A stretch of 60,525 nucleotides of DNA from the NCBI GenBank assembly GCA_964400725.1, contig CAYNVS010000018.1, positions 1 through 60,525 on the forward strand. The letters are read 5' to 3'. Below the pieces are notes generated by a model. That model was not told the DNA's origin. It saw nothing but the letters and a program-made list of their open reading frames with translations, and searched no databases. The first letter of the stretch is position 1; the number at the start of each line of letters is the position of its first letter. The position numbers were made by a program, and so were the translations under genes. This DNA is from CAYNVS01 sp964400725. GTDB lineage: Bacteria > Myxococcota_A > SURF-8 > CAYNVS01. Positions 52,035 to 60,525 of the stretch are shown here, piece after piece.

Positions 52035-53627
52035 CTAAAGAACGGTATTTTTGTTAAATAAAACGTCGTCAGTCTGCGGGTAGTCGGCGTTGTTGTGCAA
52101 CCCCCGCGATTCTTTGCGGTAAAGCGCCGATTTAATAATCAGCTCTGAGACGAGCGCCAGATTGCGCAGTTCCAAAAGGTCGCGAGTTATGTAGAAGTTC
52201 CAATAATAAGCCTCTATCTCTTCGCGCACGTACAAAATGCGGCGCAGCGCGCGCAGCAGCCGCTTGTCAGTGCGCACAATGCCTACGTAATTCCACATAA
52301 AACGTCTCACTTCGTCCCATGTCTGCGAAATTACGACCATCTCGTCGGAGTCGGTCGCCATGCCAAGATTCCACTCCGGAATCGAAGGCGGCGGATTGCT
52401 TTTAAAGCGTTCAACGGTTTTCGACGACGCTTTGGCGGCGCGGTGAGCGAAGACTATCGCTTCAAGCAGCGAGTTGCTCGCCAGACGATTGGCGCCGTGC
52501 AAACCTGTGCAGGCGGTTTCGCCGACCGCAAAAAGCCCCTCGATGTTGGTTTTGCCCCATTCGTCTGTTAGAACGCCTCCGCACATATAATGCGCCGCCG
52601 GCACTACCGGAATGGGCTCGTTTGAGACGTCTATGCCGAATTTAAGGCAGGATGCGTAAATCGTAGGGAAACGGTCGCGGATGAATTCTGGCGTTCTCTT
52701 GGACATATCCAAGTAAACGCAGTCGCACCCTTCCCGCTTCATTTCCGCGTCTATTGCGCGGGCTACGACGTCTCTGGGCGCCAGGCTTCCCATCTTGTGG
52801 TATTTTTTCATAAACGGCTCGCCGTCCGCGCGAACAAGCTCTCCCCCTTCGCCGCGCAAAGCCTCGCTTATTAGGAACGACTTGGCTTTGGGGTGATAAA
52901 GGCAGGTCGGATGGAACTGAAAGAACTCCATGTTAGCGGCGCGCGCGCCGGCTCTGTAGGCTATGGCGACTCCGTCGCCGGTCGCCACGTCCGGGTTGCT
53001 CGTGTAAAGATAAACCTTCCCCGCTCCGCCAGTCGCCAATACCGTAACGGGCGCGACGAACGCCAACACTTCCCGCTTTATTTCGTCCAACACGTACGCG
53101 CCGAGGCAGTCCGACGGCCCGCGCCTGCCTTGCAGCTTGCCGCGCATTATTAAATCGACCGCCATGTGGTTCTCGAAAATTTCTACGTTCCGCTCGGCTC
53201 TCGCCGCGTCCAACAGCGCCTCGACTATAGCTTTGCCGGTGGCGTCCTTTGCGTGAACTATTCTCCTCTTGCTGTGTCCGCCCTCCTTGCCGAGGTCGAG
53301 TTCGTTCGGGTCTGCGGCGCGTTTGGTGAACTTTACGCCGAGACTCTGAAGCTGTTTTATCCGCTCCGGCCCTTCCGTTACCGCAAGCCTAACGATTTTA
53401 GGATCGCACAGCCCGGCTCCCGCGGCAATGGTGTCCTCGATATGTTTGGCGAAACTGTCCTCGCTGCTCGTAACCGCCGCGACGCCGCCTTGAGCGTAAA
53501 AACTGTTGCTTTCCCTAGCGTCTTTTTTGGAAACGACCGCTACGCGACCGTTTTTTGCCGCCTCAATAGCAAACAACAGCCCCGCCGCTCCTCCGCCGAT
53601 AACCAGATAATCGTAATTGTACGGCAT
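52035..53627 (-). CDS. nadB: L-aspartate oxidase
   Basis: NadB oxidises L-aspartate to iminoaspartate with FAD, the first step of NAD synthesis; under anaerobic conditions fumarate can accept the electrons. The 530-aa protein starts at ATG 53627 after GGAAGG. It has the FAD loop VIGGGAAGLLFAIEAA, SNSFYAQGGVAAV, FHPTCLY, and ETACTGLHGANRLASNSLLEA, which identify NadB. The C-terminal helical domain carries the usual Arg-rich RRFMWNYVGIVR. No nadA or nadC is in the window. Confidence 0.93.
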   Translation of the reverse strand: MPYNYDYLVIGGGAAGLLFAIEAAKNGRVAVVSKKDARESNSFYAQGGVAAVTSSEDSFAKHIEDTIAAGAGLCDPKIVRLAVTEGPERIKQLQSLGVKFTKRAADPNELDLGKEGGHSKRRIVHAKDATGKAIVEALLDAARAERNVEIFENHMAVDLIMRGKLQGRRGPSDCLGAYVLDEIKREVLAFVAPVTVLATGGAGKVYLYTSNPDVATGDGVAIAYRAGARAANMEFFQFHPTCLYHPKAKSFLISEALRGEGGELVRADGEPFMKKYHKMGSLAPRDVVARAIDAEMKREGCDCVYLDMSKRTPEFIRDRFPTIYASCLKFGIDVSNEPIPVVPAAHYMCGGVLTDEWGKTNIEGLFAVGETACTGLHGANRLASNSLLEAIVFAHRAAKASSKTVERFKSNPPPSIPEWNLGMATDSDEMVVISQTWDEVRRFMWNYVGIVRTDKRLLRALRRILYVREEIEAYYWNFYITRDLLELRNLALVSELIIKSALYRKESRGLHNNADYPQTDDVLFNKNTVL

Positions 53628-53753
53628 GGCTTTTCCTTCCAAATAAAAATATACCCGCCTTAACGCGAGGAATTTAGCACAAAGAAGACAAAAAATCATC
53701 TTTTTGTTTGTCGGGCGGCGCGGCTTATATACAATGTAGTCGGAGGTCGTTCG

Positions 53754-56456
53754 ATGAGCCGCTGTTTGCGCGCTATAATAGCGGGGCTTTTACTGGCCGC
53801 ACTCTTTGCGGCCTCTTATGAGGGTTGCGCTCCGGCGCGCCTTCAAGACGCTGATAAACGCGCCAAGAAGACGGCTCAACCGAACTGCAAACCCGACGAA
53901 TACGAATCGGCGGTAACGCGCATTGAAAAGACGCGAGTCGAGCTTGACCAAGAGGGCGCGATAATCGTTTCAACCGTAAAACAGATTGAATACCGCCCCG
54001 CCGCCGGTTTGATAAGGCTCGGTTTCGGCCTGCGTCCAACGAGAGGCGAAACTCTAGAAATCGAGGCTTCGCTCGTCGGTTTAAACGGTGCGCCGCTTTA
54101 TTATAAGCCGGAAATTTACGACGAACCGCCGGCGGTAAAAACCGCGCTTTCCGACCCTGATTTGAAAATCCGCTCGCTCGTATTCAGTTTGGAAAACGGC
54201 GGCCTTCTTTTGCTTAAATCGACGAGACGCATTCCGAGAATCGAAGGGTTCGCGGGCGTTTACGCGGCCGTTTATTCCGCCGGTCCTCTGCGGGTTTGCC
54301 GCGCCGAAATTTCGCTCTCGCCGGAAGTTCAAAAAGAGGCGGTTGTAAAAATATCAGAAAAATTAAAACTCTTTACCGGCTACTACGAAAAAAAAACGCC
54401 GGCGCGAGGCGATGGCTCGAACGGCAAAGCCTTCGACAGGACGTTCGTAATAGAACAGATGGAAGGCTCCAACTCAAGGGCTAAACTGATTGAAATTTCG
54501 ACCTTTAAAGAATGGGAATCGATTGCCGGCTCGCTGTATAAAAAATACGCGCCGACTCCCGAAACGATCAAGCTCGTCAAATCAGTCTTTCCCGATATGC
54601 CGCAGGATTCCGTAGAGGCGTTCAACTATTTTTACGGCCGCTCTACCGCGACGCCGCGATACTGCTCGAACGCGCAAGACTTCATGTTTCCAGCGCCGAT
54701 AAGCCGGATACTTTCGGCGAAAGCCGGAACGTGCAAAGACCTCGGCTACGTTCTCGCGTCCTCGCTAAAAGCAAGACGCTTCTCGCCTTACGTCGTTTTC
54801 CTTAATCTGCGCGAAAACATTCGCGAGGATTTTCCGTCGGATAATTTTAACCACGTCGTCGTCGCGGTCAAACTATCGAACGGATTGTGGCGGTTCTTCG
54901 ACCCTACTACCGGAAACGTTGCGGAAGCCGAAAATAAGTATTACCCTGACGATCGACAAAACGGAACCTTTCCTCAATTCGACGACGAATGGGGAGAGCG
55001 CGCGGACGACTCGGACGAGGCGGAAGGATGCGCGGGTTTCGCCGTAGATTCGACCGGCAGCTACGTTTTCTTGTCGGTTCCCGTAAAAAAGCTCAGAGCG
55101 CGGATTGCGCCTTACGCCAGACCCGCAAGCGCCGACGCCAAACTCTCATTCAAGGAAAAAGAACGCGGCAAAATAACCTTTGAGGCCGAGTATCTCTTTT
55201 CGTTCCGCGACGACGGCGAAAAAGAGGCGCTATTCTTACCGCTTCCCAGCGGCGGATCCGGTCATCAGCCAGACGCCCAATGCTCTGCTTTTATCCACGA
55301 AGAGCTGGGCACTAAAAAATTAGACCCTGCCTTTATAATTAAAGCGCGGGACGCGGACGGACAACCGGGCTTTATAATTACGCCGCCGAAAAACGCGCGA
55401 AGGCTTACCGCAACAATTGCGGCGACGTTTGACGCTCCGGACGGGTTCGCGCTGCTTAGTCTGCCGTTCGCCCAAAGAGAGACGGGCAAAATAGAAATTT
55501 CCTGCGCAAAGCCCCTTTACGCCACGCATTACGCAAAAGAGGGGAAAGTAGCGGTTGTACGCGGCTCCGACTCGTTTATCGCCGCTCTCTTTAACCAAAA
55601 AGTTTACCGCAAAACGCTTTCGGCATATTTTAAAATTAAGGCCGGGAGAGCGCTTGGCATACTGCCGCCGCTGGGCGCGGGCGCGGAAACGCCGGCCTTG
55701 CACGCCGGATTGGAAAACGGGTTCGACGTTATGAAGAATTTTAAGCCCGCGCTAATTTTTGCGTGCAACGACCCGAAATGCGCCGAGAAACCGCCGTTCG
55801 AGGGCGTATGGTCGCTATTAAGCGAGAAGGAAGGAGGCGCCGTCGAGCTATTTCCGATGAACGGAGCCTGCGTAAAGGCGGCGGCAAACCCTATATACGG
55901 CTCGATTGCGGCGTTCGCCGACGGCTCGACGCGCAGACTTCCGCCGTCCGCCAAGGACGCCTCCGCTCTTTCAAGCGCGATAGAAATAAAGACCGACTAC
56001 GGCGGCGGCCCCTTGGGCGGCATGACGGTTAAAGCGTCGGGCGGGTTTGCGTGCTCGCTGCTTTATTGCAGGGCGCGAACGGGTTTTCCGCCGGCAAAGG
56101 CGGCGCTGTTCGAAAAGGACGGAGAGGTAGAAGCGTCGTGGCCGCTTGAAATTAAGCTCATCGGCGGCGACGAGAGCCGGAAGCGGCTCGCGTTCAGGCT
56201 CTACCCTAACGTCGAGGATTGCGGAAACATTCCCGCAAACGCTTTGATTGCCTCGACGATTGCCATTACGACCGGCGCGGATACTACCGCTCAGATAGAC
56301 GAAGCGACGCTGTACGCTTTGAAAGGCCCGGCGATGAAAGGGCTCAAGTTCTCGGCGGTTCCGGGGCAAAACGAGCTGAAGATAAGCGCCGAGCTTAAAA
56401 TAGAAGACGGAACAGTCCCTCCCCCGCCGGTAATTAGCGTAGAAATTTATAAATAG
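53754..56456 (+). CDS. DUF3857/transglutaminase-like exported protein
   Basis: The 900-aa protein starts at ATG 53754 after GGAGG. An N-terminal hydrophobic segment ends YEGC, a weak lipobox, so it is exported. The first 250 residues form a DUF3857-like beta region. A transglutaminase-like core follows with Cys327 in AGTCKDLGYVLAS, His367 in NFNHVVV and Asp383 in FFDPTTG, an intact triad. The remaining 500 residues form several beta-rich domains. Such proteins may be peptidases or amidases acting outside the cytoplasm; the substrate is unknown. Confidence 0.8.
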   Translation: MSRCLRAIIAGLLLAALFAASYEGCAPARLQDADKRAKKTAQPNCKPDEYESAVTRIEKTRVELDQEGAIIVSTVKQIEYRPAAGLIRLGFGLRPTRGETLEIEASLVGLNGAPLYYKPEIYDEPPAVKTALSDPDLKIRSLVFSLENGGLLLLKSTRRIPRIEGFAGVYAAVYSAGPLRVCRAEISLSPEVQKEAVVKISEKLKLFTGYYEKKTPARGDGSNGKAFDRTFVIEQMEGSNSRAKLIEISTFKEWESIAGSLYKKYAPTPETIKLVKSVFPDMPQDSVEAFNYFYGRSTATPRYCSNAQDFMFPAPISRILSAKAGTCKDLGYVLASSLKARRFSPYVVFLNLRENIREDFPSDNFNHVVVAVKLSNGLWRFFDPTTGNVAEAENKYYPDDRQNGTFPQFDDEWGERADDSDEAEGCAGFAVDSTGSYVFLSVPVKKLRARIAPYARPASADAKLSFKEKERGKITFEAEYLFSFRDDGEKEALFLPLPSGGSGHQPDAQCSAFIHEELGTKKLDPAFIIKARDADGQPGFIITPPKNARRLTATIAATFDAPDGFALLSLPFAQRETGKIEISCAKPLYATHYAKEGKVAVVRGSDSFIAALFNQKVYRKTLSAYFKIKAGRALGILPPLGAGAETPALHAGLENGFDVMKNFKPALIFACNDPKCAEKPPFEGVWSLLSEKEGGAVELFPMNGACVKAAANPIYGSIAAFADGSTRRLPPSAKDASALSSAIEIKTDYGGGPLGGMTVKASGGFACSLLYCRARTGFPPAKAALFEKDGEVEASWPLEIKLIGGDESRKRLAFRLYPNVEDCGNIPANALIASTIAITTGADTTAQIDEATLYALKGPAMKGLKFSAVPGQNELKISAELKIEDGTVPPPPVISVEIYK

Positions 56457-56615
56457 TAAATCCTATCGATGAAAATCTATTGATACTCTTTCTAAAAATG
56501 GCGGGTATTTTTTATCAATTAATGTAAGGACGTATTGCGAATTACAAGCAAGTATTTTTAGCATAATTCTTATATTTAATGCTATTGATATTTTTAATCT
56601 TTAAGCTATTATGGC

Positions 56616-56649
56616 AATCGCAAGCGGTTCGCCCGTTTGCGATTTTTTG
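56616..56649 (+). terminator. Terminator or attenuator directly upstream of lpd
   Basis: ATCGCAAGCGG pairs with CCGTTTGCGAT (one G-U) around TTCGC and runs into six U. It lies 160 nt after the transglutaminase stop and 8 nt before the lpd ribosome-binding site. It could end the upstream transcript or act as an lpd attenuator. Confidence 0.75.
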
Positions 56650-56669
56650 TTTTTATAAGGAGTATCCGA

Positions 56670-58079
56670 ATGTCTGATAAAAAGGTTCTGGTTTTGGGCG
56701 GAGGCCCCGGCGGCTACGTCTGCGCCATACGTCTGGCGCAGTTCGGCATCGACGTTACGCTCGTAGAGAAGGAGCGCGTGGGCGGAGTATGCTTAAACGT
56801 AGGGTGCATTCCCAGCAAGGCTTTAATTGCCGCAAGCGAAATATACCACGACGTAAAAGACAACGCGGTAAAATTTGGAATTATAACCGATAACCCCCGC
56901 TACGACTGGGGAAAAATAATGGAGCATAAGTCCGACGCGGTGGATAAACTCACCAGCGGCGTCGCAAAGCTGCTCAAAAGCCACGGCGTAAACGTAATAA
57001 AAGGCGAGGCGAGGCTCGTCAGCTCCAATCAGGCCATCGTCATACGCCAAGGCGCCGAGGAAGAGAAAATCGACTTCACTCACGCGGTAGTGGCGACGGG
57101 TTCGTCTCCGCTGGAATTGCCGAATTTCCCATACACCCACCCGGCGGTGGGGCACGCCACGCACGCGCTTTCCTACGACAAGCCGCCGGCAAGCATGCTA
57201 ATTATCGGCGGCGGATACATCGGGCTGGAACTGGGCATGGTTTACGCCGCGTTCGGAACGAAAGTAACGATAGTGGAAATGACCGAGACCATTCTTCCGG
57301 GCGTAGATCCGGATGCGGTCAGACTCGTTTCTAAAAATCTTCGCAAACTCGGAGTTGAAGTTATAACGCAGAGCAAAGCGGCCAACTTCAACGACATGGG
57401 CGACCATGTCTGGGTTGAGGTCGATACTCCGAAGGGAAAGAAGGTGGTCGAGACCGAGAAGATATTGGTAACGGTAGGGCGCAAGCCAAACAGCTACGAC
57501 ATCGGTTTATATCCGGCGGGCGTTAAGACCGACGAACGTTTTTACGTTAAAACCGACATTTGGCAGCGGACGAACATGCCGCATATTTACGCCATCGGCG
57601 ACGTAACCGGAACGCCGTTTTTAGCGCACCGGGCGAGCGCGCAGGGAGAGCGGGCGGCCGCGGCGATAGCCGAGCGCGAGGAGACCGCGCCGGAGCTTAA
57701 CATTATACCGGGCGTTGTTTTCACGCATCCGGAAATCGCGACCGTGGGACTTCAGGAGCACGAAGCCAAAGCCAAGGGCATCGACGTCCGCGTTGGGAAA
57801 TTCCCGTACGCGGCAAACGGCAAGGCTTTGGCGTCGCTTAAAGACGAAGGATTCGTCAAACTTATAAGCTCTACCGACGGCAAGCTGCTGGGCGCGCTGA
57901 TAGCGGGAGAGGGCGCATCGACAATGATAGGCGAGCTGGCGTTGGCCGTCGGCATTAAAGCGAACGTAACGAAAATCGCGCAGACGATTCACCCGCACCC
58001 GACGCTTTCCGAAATAGCAATGGAAGCTGCCGCCGCGGCCGAAGGTCTGTGCATTCACTTGATGCCGCCGAAGAAATAA
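56670..58079 (+). CDS. lpd: Dihydrolipoyl dehydrogenase
   Basis: The flavoenzyme (E3) reoxidises lipoamide in 2-oxoacid dehydrogenase complexes or the glycine cleavage system. The 469-aa protein starts at ATG 56670 after AAGGAG. It has the FAD loop VLGGGPGGYVCA, the redox disulfide Cys41-Cys46 (GGVCLNVGCIPSK), an NAD loop LIIGGGYIGLELG, and the C-terminal active-site HPHPTLSE. No E1/E2 genes are adjacent, so which complex it serves is open. A strong terminator follows. Confidence 0.94.
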   Translation: MSDKKVLVLGGGPGGYVCAIRLAQFGIDVTLVEKERVGGVCLNVGCIPSKALIAASEIYHDVKDNAVKFGIITDNPRYDWGKIMEHKSDAVDKLTSGVAKLLKSHGVNVIKGEARLVSSNQAIVIRQGAEEEKIDFTHAVVATGSSPLELPNFPYTHPAVGHATHALSYDKPPASMLIIGGGYIGLELGMVYAAFGTKVTIVEMTETILPGVDPDAVRLVSKNLRKLGVEVITQSKAANFNDMGDHVWVEVDTPKGKKVVETEKILVTVGRKPNSYDIGLYPAGVKTDERFYVKTDIWQRTNMPHIYAIGDVTGTPFLAHRASAQGERAAAAIAEREETAPELNIIPGVVFTHPEIATVGLQEHEAKAKGIDVRVGKFPYAANGKALASLKDEGFVKLISSTDGKLLGALIAGEGASTMIGELALAVGIKANVTKIAQTIHPHPTLSEIAMEAAAAAEGLCIHLMPPKK

Positions 58080-58099
58080 GGAATAAAGCGAAAGATAAA

Positions 58100-58130
58100 A
58101 AAGCTCCTCGCAACTTCGAGGAGCTTTTTT
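58100..58130 (+). terminator. Intrinsic terminator of lpd
   Basis: AAGCTCCTCG pairs perfectly with CGAGGAGCTT around CAACTT and ends in U6. It begins about 20 nt after the lpd stop. Confidence 0.95.
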
Positions 58131-58276
58131 GTTTAACGCTTCCGCTTTTGCCGTTTGATTATTTGCCGCCGATTTCTCGCCTCGCTCGGACGTTTTGCCC
58201 TCGGCTATTATATGAATATAAATGAATAGATATATTACTTGACGTCCGTTTATTTTTTGTCTATTTTAGCGCTAAT

Positions 58277-58363
58277 GCGAGAATGGCGGAACTGGCAGAC
58301 GCGCTGGACTTAGGATCCAGTGGCTTAACGGCTTTGCGGGTTCGAGTCCCGCTTCTCGCACCA
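58277..58363 (+). tRNA. tRNA-Leu(UAG), CCA encoded
   Basis: The 87-nt cloverleaf has acceptor arms GCGAGAA/TTCTCGC, an anticodon arm CTGGA/TCCAG with anticodon TAG at 58311-58313, a long variable arm (GTGGCTTAACGGCTTT region, type II), the T loop GGTTCGAGTCC and an encoded terminal CCA. The long variable arm and UAG anticodon identify leucine. Confidence 0.96.
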
Positions 58364-58446
58364 CTTTGGCAGGAAGGAAGAAGGAAGGCTTGCGACAGCA
58401 CGCTTTGAAATAGGGTAAACACCTGAACGCAAACAAGGAGAGCGAA

Positions 58447-59631
58447 ATGAACAAACTATCTCTTTTAATTCTGGCGATTGCCGCGACGTTCGTTACAGCG
58501 TCTTGCGCGCCGAAAGAAGAACAGAAACCGGCTCCTCAGCCGCAGCCCAAAGTAACGACGCCCAATCAACCGACTCCCGAACAACTCGAAGAGATGAAAA
58601 AACAGGCCGAACTTCGCAAAAAGAATTCCGTTTGCAACGGTCCGTTCGTCAAAGGAACCCCCGTTAATCTTACAATCAACGGCAAAACGTACATCGTTGA
58701 CGGCGCTTACATGAAGGCTCCGGATAACCCCCTAAAAGAGGCTAAAATAGGCGTTGTGAGCGACATTAAAAACGACTCGCCGGAAAACCGCGTAGCCCTT
58801 AAAGAGTACGTATCGTTCTTTAAGGCCGAAGGCGCCGAAATGATAGTGGTTCTCGGCGACAACGGCGAGCGCTCCATCGACATTCGCGAAACCCTTTCCA
58901 TACTGCTGGATTCCGGTCTGCCGGTCGGCGTAATTATGGGCAACAGAGAGCCCGCCAGCCAGTTCGGCGACGCGATTGCGCAGCTTTCCGCGAAATATCC
59001 GAACCTTATCAATATGAACATCGTCCGCTCTTTCTCTTCCAATAACTTCGCGATGTTTTCTCTGCCTGGATACTACAACGTGCAGTTTGCCATTCACCCC
59101 GAAGACGCCTGCATTTACAACGAAAATGACCTGAAAGCTCTTGAAAGCGAAATCGCGGCGGTGAAAGACAAGCCGGTTATTATTATTTCGCACGGTCCGG
59201 CCAAGGGCGAAGGCAAGAACGCCATAGATTACGCCAGCGAAGGCGGCAACGTCGGAGACCCGGCTTTGGCCAAGCTCATTAAAACCAACAAAGTAAAAGT
59301 CGGTCTCTTCAGCAACATTAACGAAGCCGGCGGCAAAGCGGTCGGCCCCGACATGAAAACCGTCGTCAAACAGGGCGATTTCGTTGCGTCCATGTTTATG
59401 AACGTCGGCCCCGCGGACACGGACGGATGGAAAATGAACGACGGCAGCGAGTCCTACGGACAGTGCGGCGTCCTTCACATGAAAGACGGCAAATACGCCT
59501 ACAAAATATATAAGCACAAGAAGAGCGGCTCCGCTCCCGCCGGCGGCGGCGATCCGCTCAACGCCCCGCTCAAACTCGCCCCGGAGAAAAAGCAGATTGA
59601 GCTTAAACTTCAGCCAAAACCCGAAAAATAA
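58447..59631 (+). CDS. Lipoprotein with degenerate metallophosphoesterase-like domain
   Basis: The 394-aa protein has a lipoprotein signal (VTASC, Cys20) and a Pro/Gln-rich linker. Residues 90-340 follow the calcineurin-like phosphoesterase order (IGVVSDIKND, VVLGDNGE, VIMGNREPA, IIISHGPAKG, LFSNINEAGG). The GNHE His is Arg and the final GHTH is FSNIN, so several metal ligands are missing. It is probably a binding or structural protein, or has altered chemistry. AAGGAGAG lies before the ATG. It ends with a Lys/Pro-rich tail. Confidence 0.75.
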   Translation: MNKLSLLILAIAATFVTASCAPKEEQKPAPQPQPKVTTPNQPTPEQLEEMKKQAELRKKNSVCNGPFVKGTPVNLTINGKTYIVDGAYMKAPDNPLKEAKIGVVSDIKNDSPENRVALKEYVSFFKAEGAEMIVVLGDNGERSIDIRETLSILLDSGLPVGVIMGNREPASQFGDAIAQLSAKYPNLINMNIVRSFSSNNFAMFSLPGYYNVQFAIHPEDACIYNENDLKALESEIAAVKDKPVIIISHGPAKGEGKNAIDYASEGGNVGDPALAKLIKTNKVKVGLFSNINEAGGKAVGPDMKTVVKQGDFVASMFMNVGPADTDGWKMNDGSESYGQCGVLHMKDGKYAYKIYKHKKSGSAPAGGGDPLNAPLKLAPEKKQIELKLQPKPEK

Positions 59632-59670
59632 TAAGATTAATTTTCAACATTAATCTTAAATCTTACGGAC

Positions 59671-59696
59671 GAAAAGCCCCTTTTGCGGGGGCTTTT
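59671..59696. terminator. Terminator between phosphoesterase-like and PP2C genes
   Basis: AAAAGCCCC and GGGGCTTTTT form a stem around a TTTTGCG loop, with a U-tract on the plus strand. It serves mainly the plus-strand gene; on the minus strand the tail is only four U. Confidence 0.85.
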
Positions 59697-59784
59697 TGTT
59701 TTTGCCCAGCGCGAATTTGACCGCATAAAAAATCCCTCGCGGCTTGGCCGGGAGGGATTTCTTGAATGCTTAAGGTTAAGAGCG

Positions 59785-60525
59785 TTAGTCCACTTCTATA
59801 ATAATAATCGTAATGTTGTCGTCGCCGCCGCGGGAATTGGCAAGGTTGATGTGAAACTTCAGAGCTACGTCTATTTCCTGCGTCGCGATTATGTCTCGCA
59901 TTTCCTCGTTTGAGACGAGGTTGGACAGACCGTCCGAGCACATTAAAAAGCGGTCGCCGCTCTTAATATCGATAACGCCTGTATCGACGGCCACATTCGC
60001 GTCGAAGCCGACCGAACGGGTTATGATGTTTTTAAACTGAAAATTCTTCGCGTCCGCCTCCGTCATTATTCCGGCCTTAATCTGCTCTCGGACGAGGCTG
60101 TGGTCTTCTGTAATCTGCTCGACGCCGCCGTCGCGGAAACGGTAAATGCGGCTGTCGCCGACATGCGCGTAATATCCAAGACCGTCTTTAATCAGCAGGC
60201 ACGAGGTCGTCGTCCCCATTCCGTGCAGCTGAGGGTTCGATTTGGATTCGGCCAATATTTGCGCGCTCGCTTCCTGCACGCCTTTTTCGAGCGCGCGCAA
60301 AATCGGATCGTCGTCTTTAGGCGCCACTATTGGAATGTCGTCAATTACGGCCGAGCCCATTATTGCGGTGCCTTTGGGGCGGAATTTGCCTGAATCGCGG
60401 ATTCCCGCCGGAATGTCGTTTTCGCGCCGCGCTTCTAAAGCGGCGGCTTCCGCCTCGCCGCTTTCCGTCTTTCGCTCTCCGTCCTGCGCGTTTGAGCCGA
60501 ACAGTTTTTCCATTTCGGCCCTTAC
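59785..60525 (-). CDS. PP2C-family serine/threonine phosphatase, 5' end outside window
   Basis: The frame is open to the window edge and the N-terminal PP2C motifs (metal-binding NED and DGMGG) are missing, so the gene starts beyond base 60525. The visible part has GMGTTTSCLLI, YYAHVGDSRIYRFRDG, ITEDHSLV, GDRFLMCSDGLSNLV and the C-terminal metal motif RGGDDNITIIII. Between the expected DGMGG block and GMGTT lies an insertion of about 60 residues rich in charged and Ala residues. Such phosphatases reverse Ser/Thr kinase signalling. ATG 60513 exists in frame but would give an incomplete enzyme. Confidence 0.88.
   Translation of the reverse strand, partial: VRAEMEKLFGSNAQDGERKTESGEAEAAALEARRENDIPAGIRDSGKFRPKGTAIMGSAVIDDIPIVAPKDDDPILRALEKGVQEASAQILAESKSNPQLHGMGTTTSCLLIKDGLGYYAHVGDSRIYRFRDGGVEQITEDHSLVREQIKAGIMTEADAKNFQFKNIITRSVGFDANVAVDTGVIDIKSGDRFLMCSDGLSNLVSNEEMRDIIATQEIDVALKFHINLANSRGGDDNITIIIIEVD

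Noticed and set aside
1..60525. CRISPR array or prophage
   Set aside because: No regularly spaced repeats and no phage structural genes, integrase or attachment sites were seen; the only mobile gene is the RAYT.

Overview
The window reads as chromosomal DNA of a Gram-negative (diderm) bacterium of moderate GC content. It is probably an anaerobe or fermenter from the deltaproteobacterial/myxococcal side of the tree, but the sequence cannot prove that placement. Evidence for an outer membrane: a YfgM-BamB pair, a DcaP-like porin, a second beta-barrel ending in Phe, and many lipoproteins with lipoboxes. Evidence for anaerobic energy metabolism: ptb-buk, a 2-hydroxyacyl-CoA dehydratase activase, hypE, a tetraheme cytochrome and an oxalate/formate-family MFS carrier. 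Several surface proteins carry acidic Asp/Glu linkers with DGD motifs and six-Cys modules, a style often seen in uncultured Myxococcota-like genomes (inference). Both window ends cut a gene: a tRNA nucleotidyltransferase on the left and a PP2C phosphatase on the right.

Layout. 1-7.3 kb: cca (partial), plsB, and a minus-strand group (a 78-aa membrane protein, an acidic lipoprotein, TerC, a membrane peptidase). 7.4-13.4 kb: a 1388-aa CoA-dehydratase activase facing a PhoR-like histidine kinase that has no response regulator nearby. 13.6-17.5 kb: hisC, a REP-flanked RAYT transposase, ptb and buk, all on the minus strand. 17.5-20.5 kb: a divergent control region with a 20-bp palindrome, then a porin and an MFS carrier. 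20.8-22.9 kb: yfgM-bamB. 23-31.8 kb: a co-directional run of a phosphoesterase-like tetraheme cytochrome, xseB, hypE, a YkuE-type phosphoesterase, an EIIA-HPr fusion, rnc, a papain-like protease with a C-terminal sorting-type tail, a small membrane protein and truA. 32-37.3 kb: a large unknown protein, a GH31 glucosidase and a beta-barrel. 37.3-41 kb: an RRM protein with a long structured leader, then a three-gene minus-strand operon (serine hydrolase, methyltransferase, DUF4185 lipoprotein). 41-45.7 kb: uvrC, an AT-rich DpnII/DpnA restriction-modification island and an SDR reductase. 45.7-60.5 kb: leuS, a Cys-repeat lipoprotein, a TPR protein, an MBL hydrolase, nadB, a DUF3857/transglutaminase protein, lpd, tRNA-Leu(UAG), a degenerate phosphoesterase lipoprotein and the PP2C.

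How genes may work together. ptb-buk would make ATP from butyryl- or branched-chain acyl-CoA. The activase suggests 2-hydroxyacyl-CoA dehydration elsewhere in the genome. The porin plus MFS carrier look like a carboxylate uptake unit. No complete new multigene defence or biosynthetic system stands out. The most unusual items are the REP-RAYT-REP unit with an altered HUH motif, the DpnII system lacking a DpnM gene and carrying three GATC sites in its leader, the EIIA-HPr fusion with changed active-site neighbours, the phosphoesterase-like/tetraheme fusion, and the shared Cys-rich surface modules.
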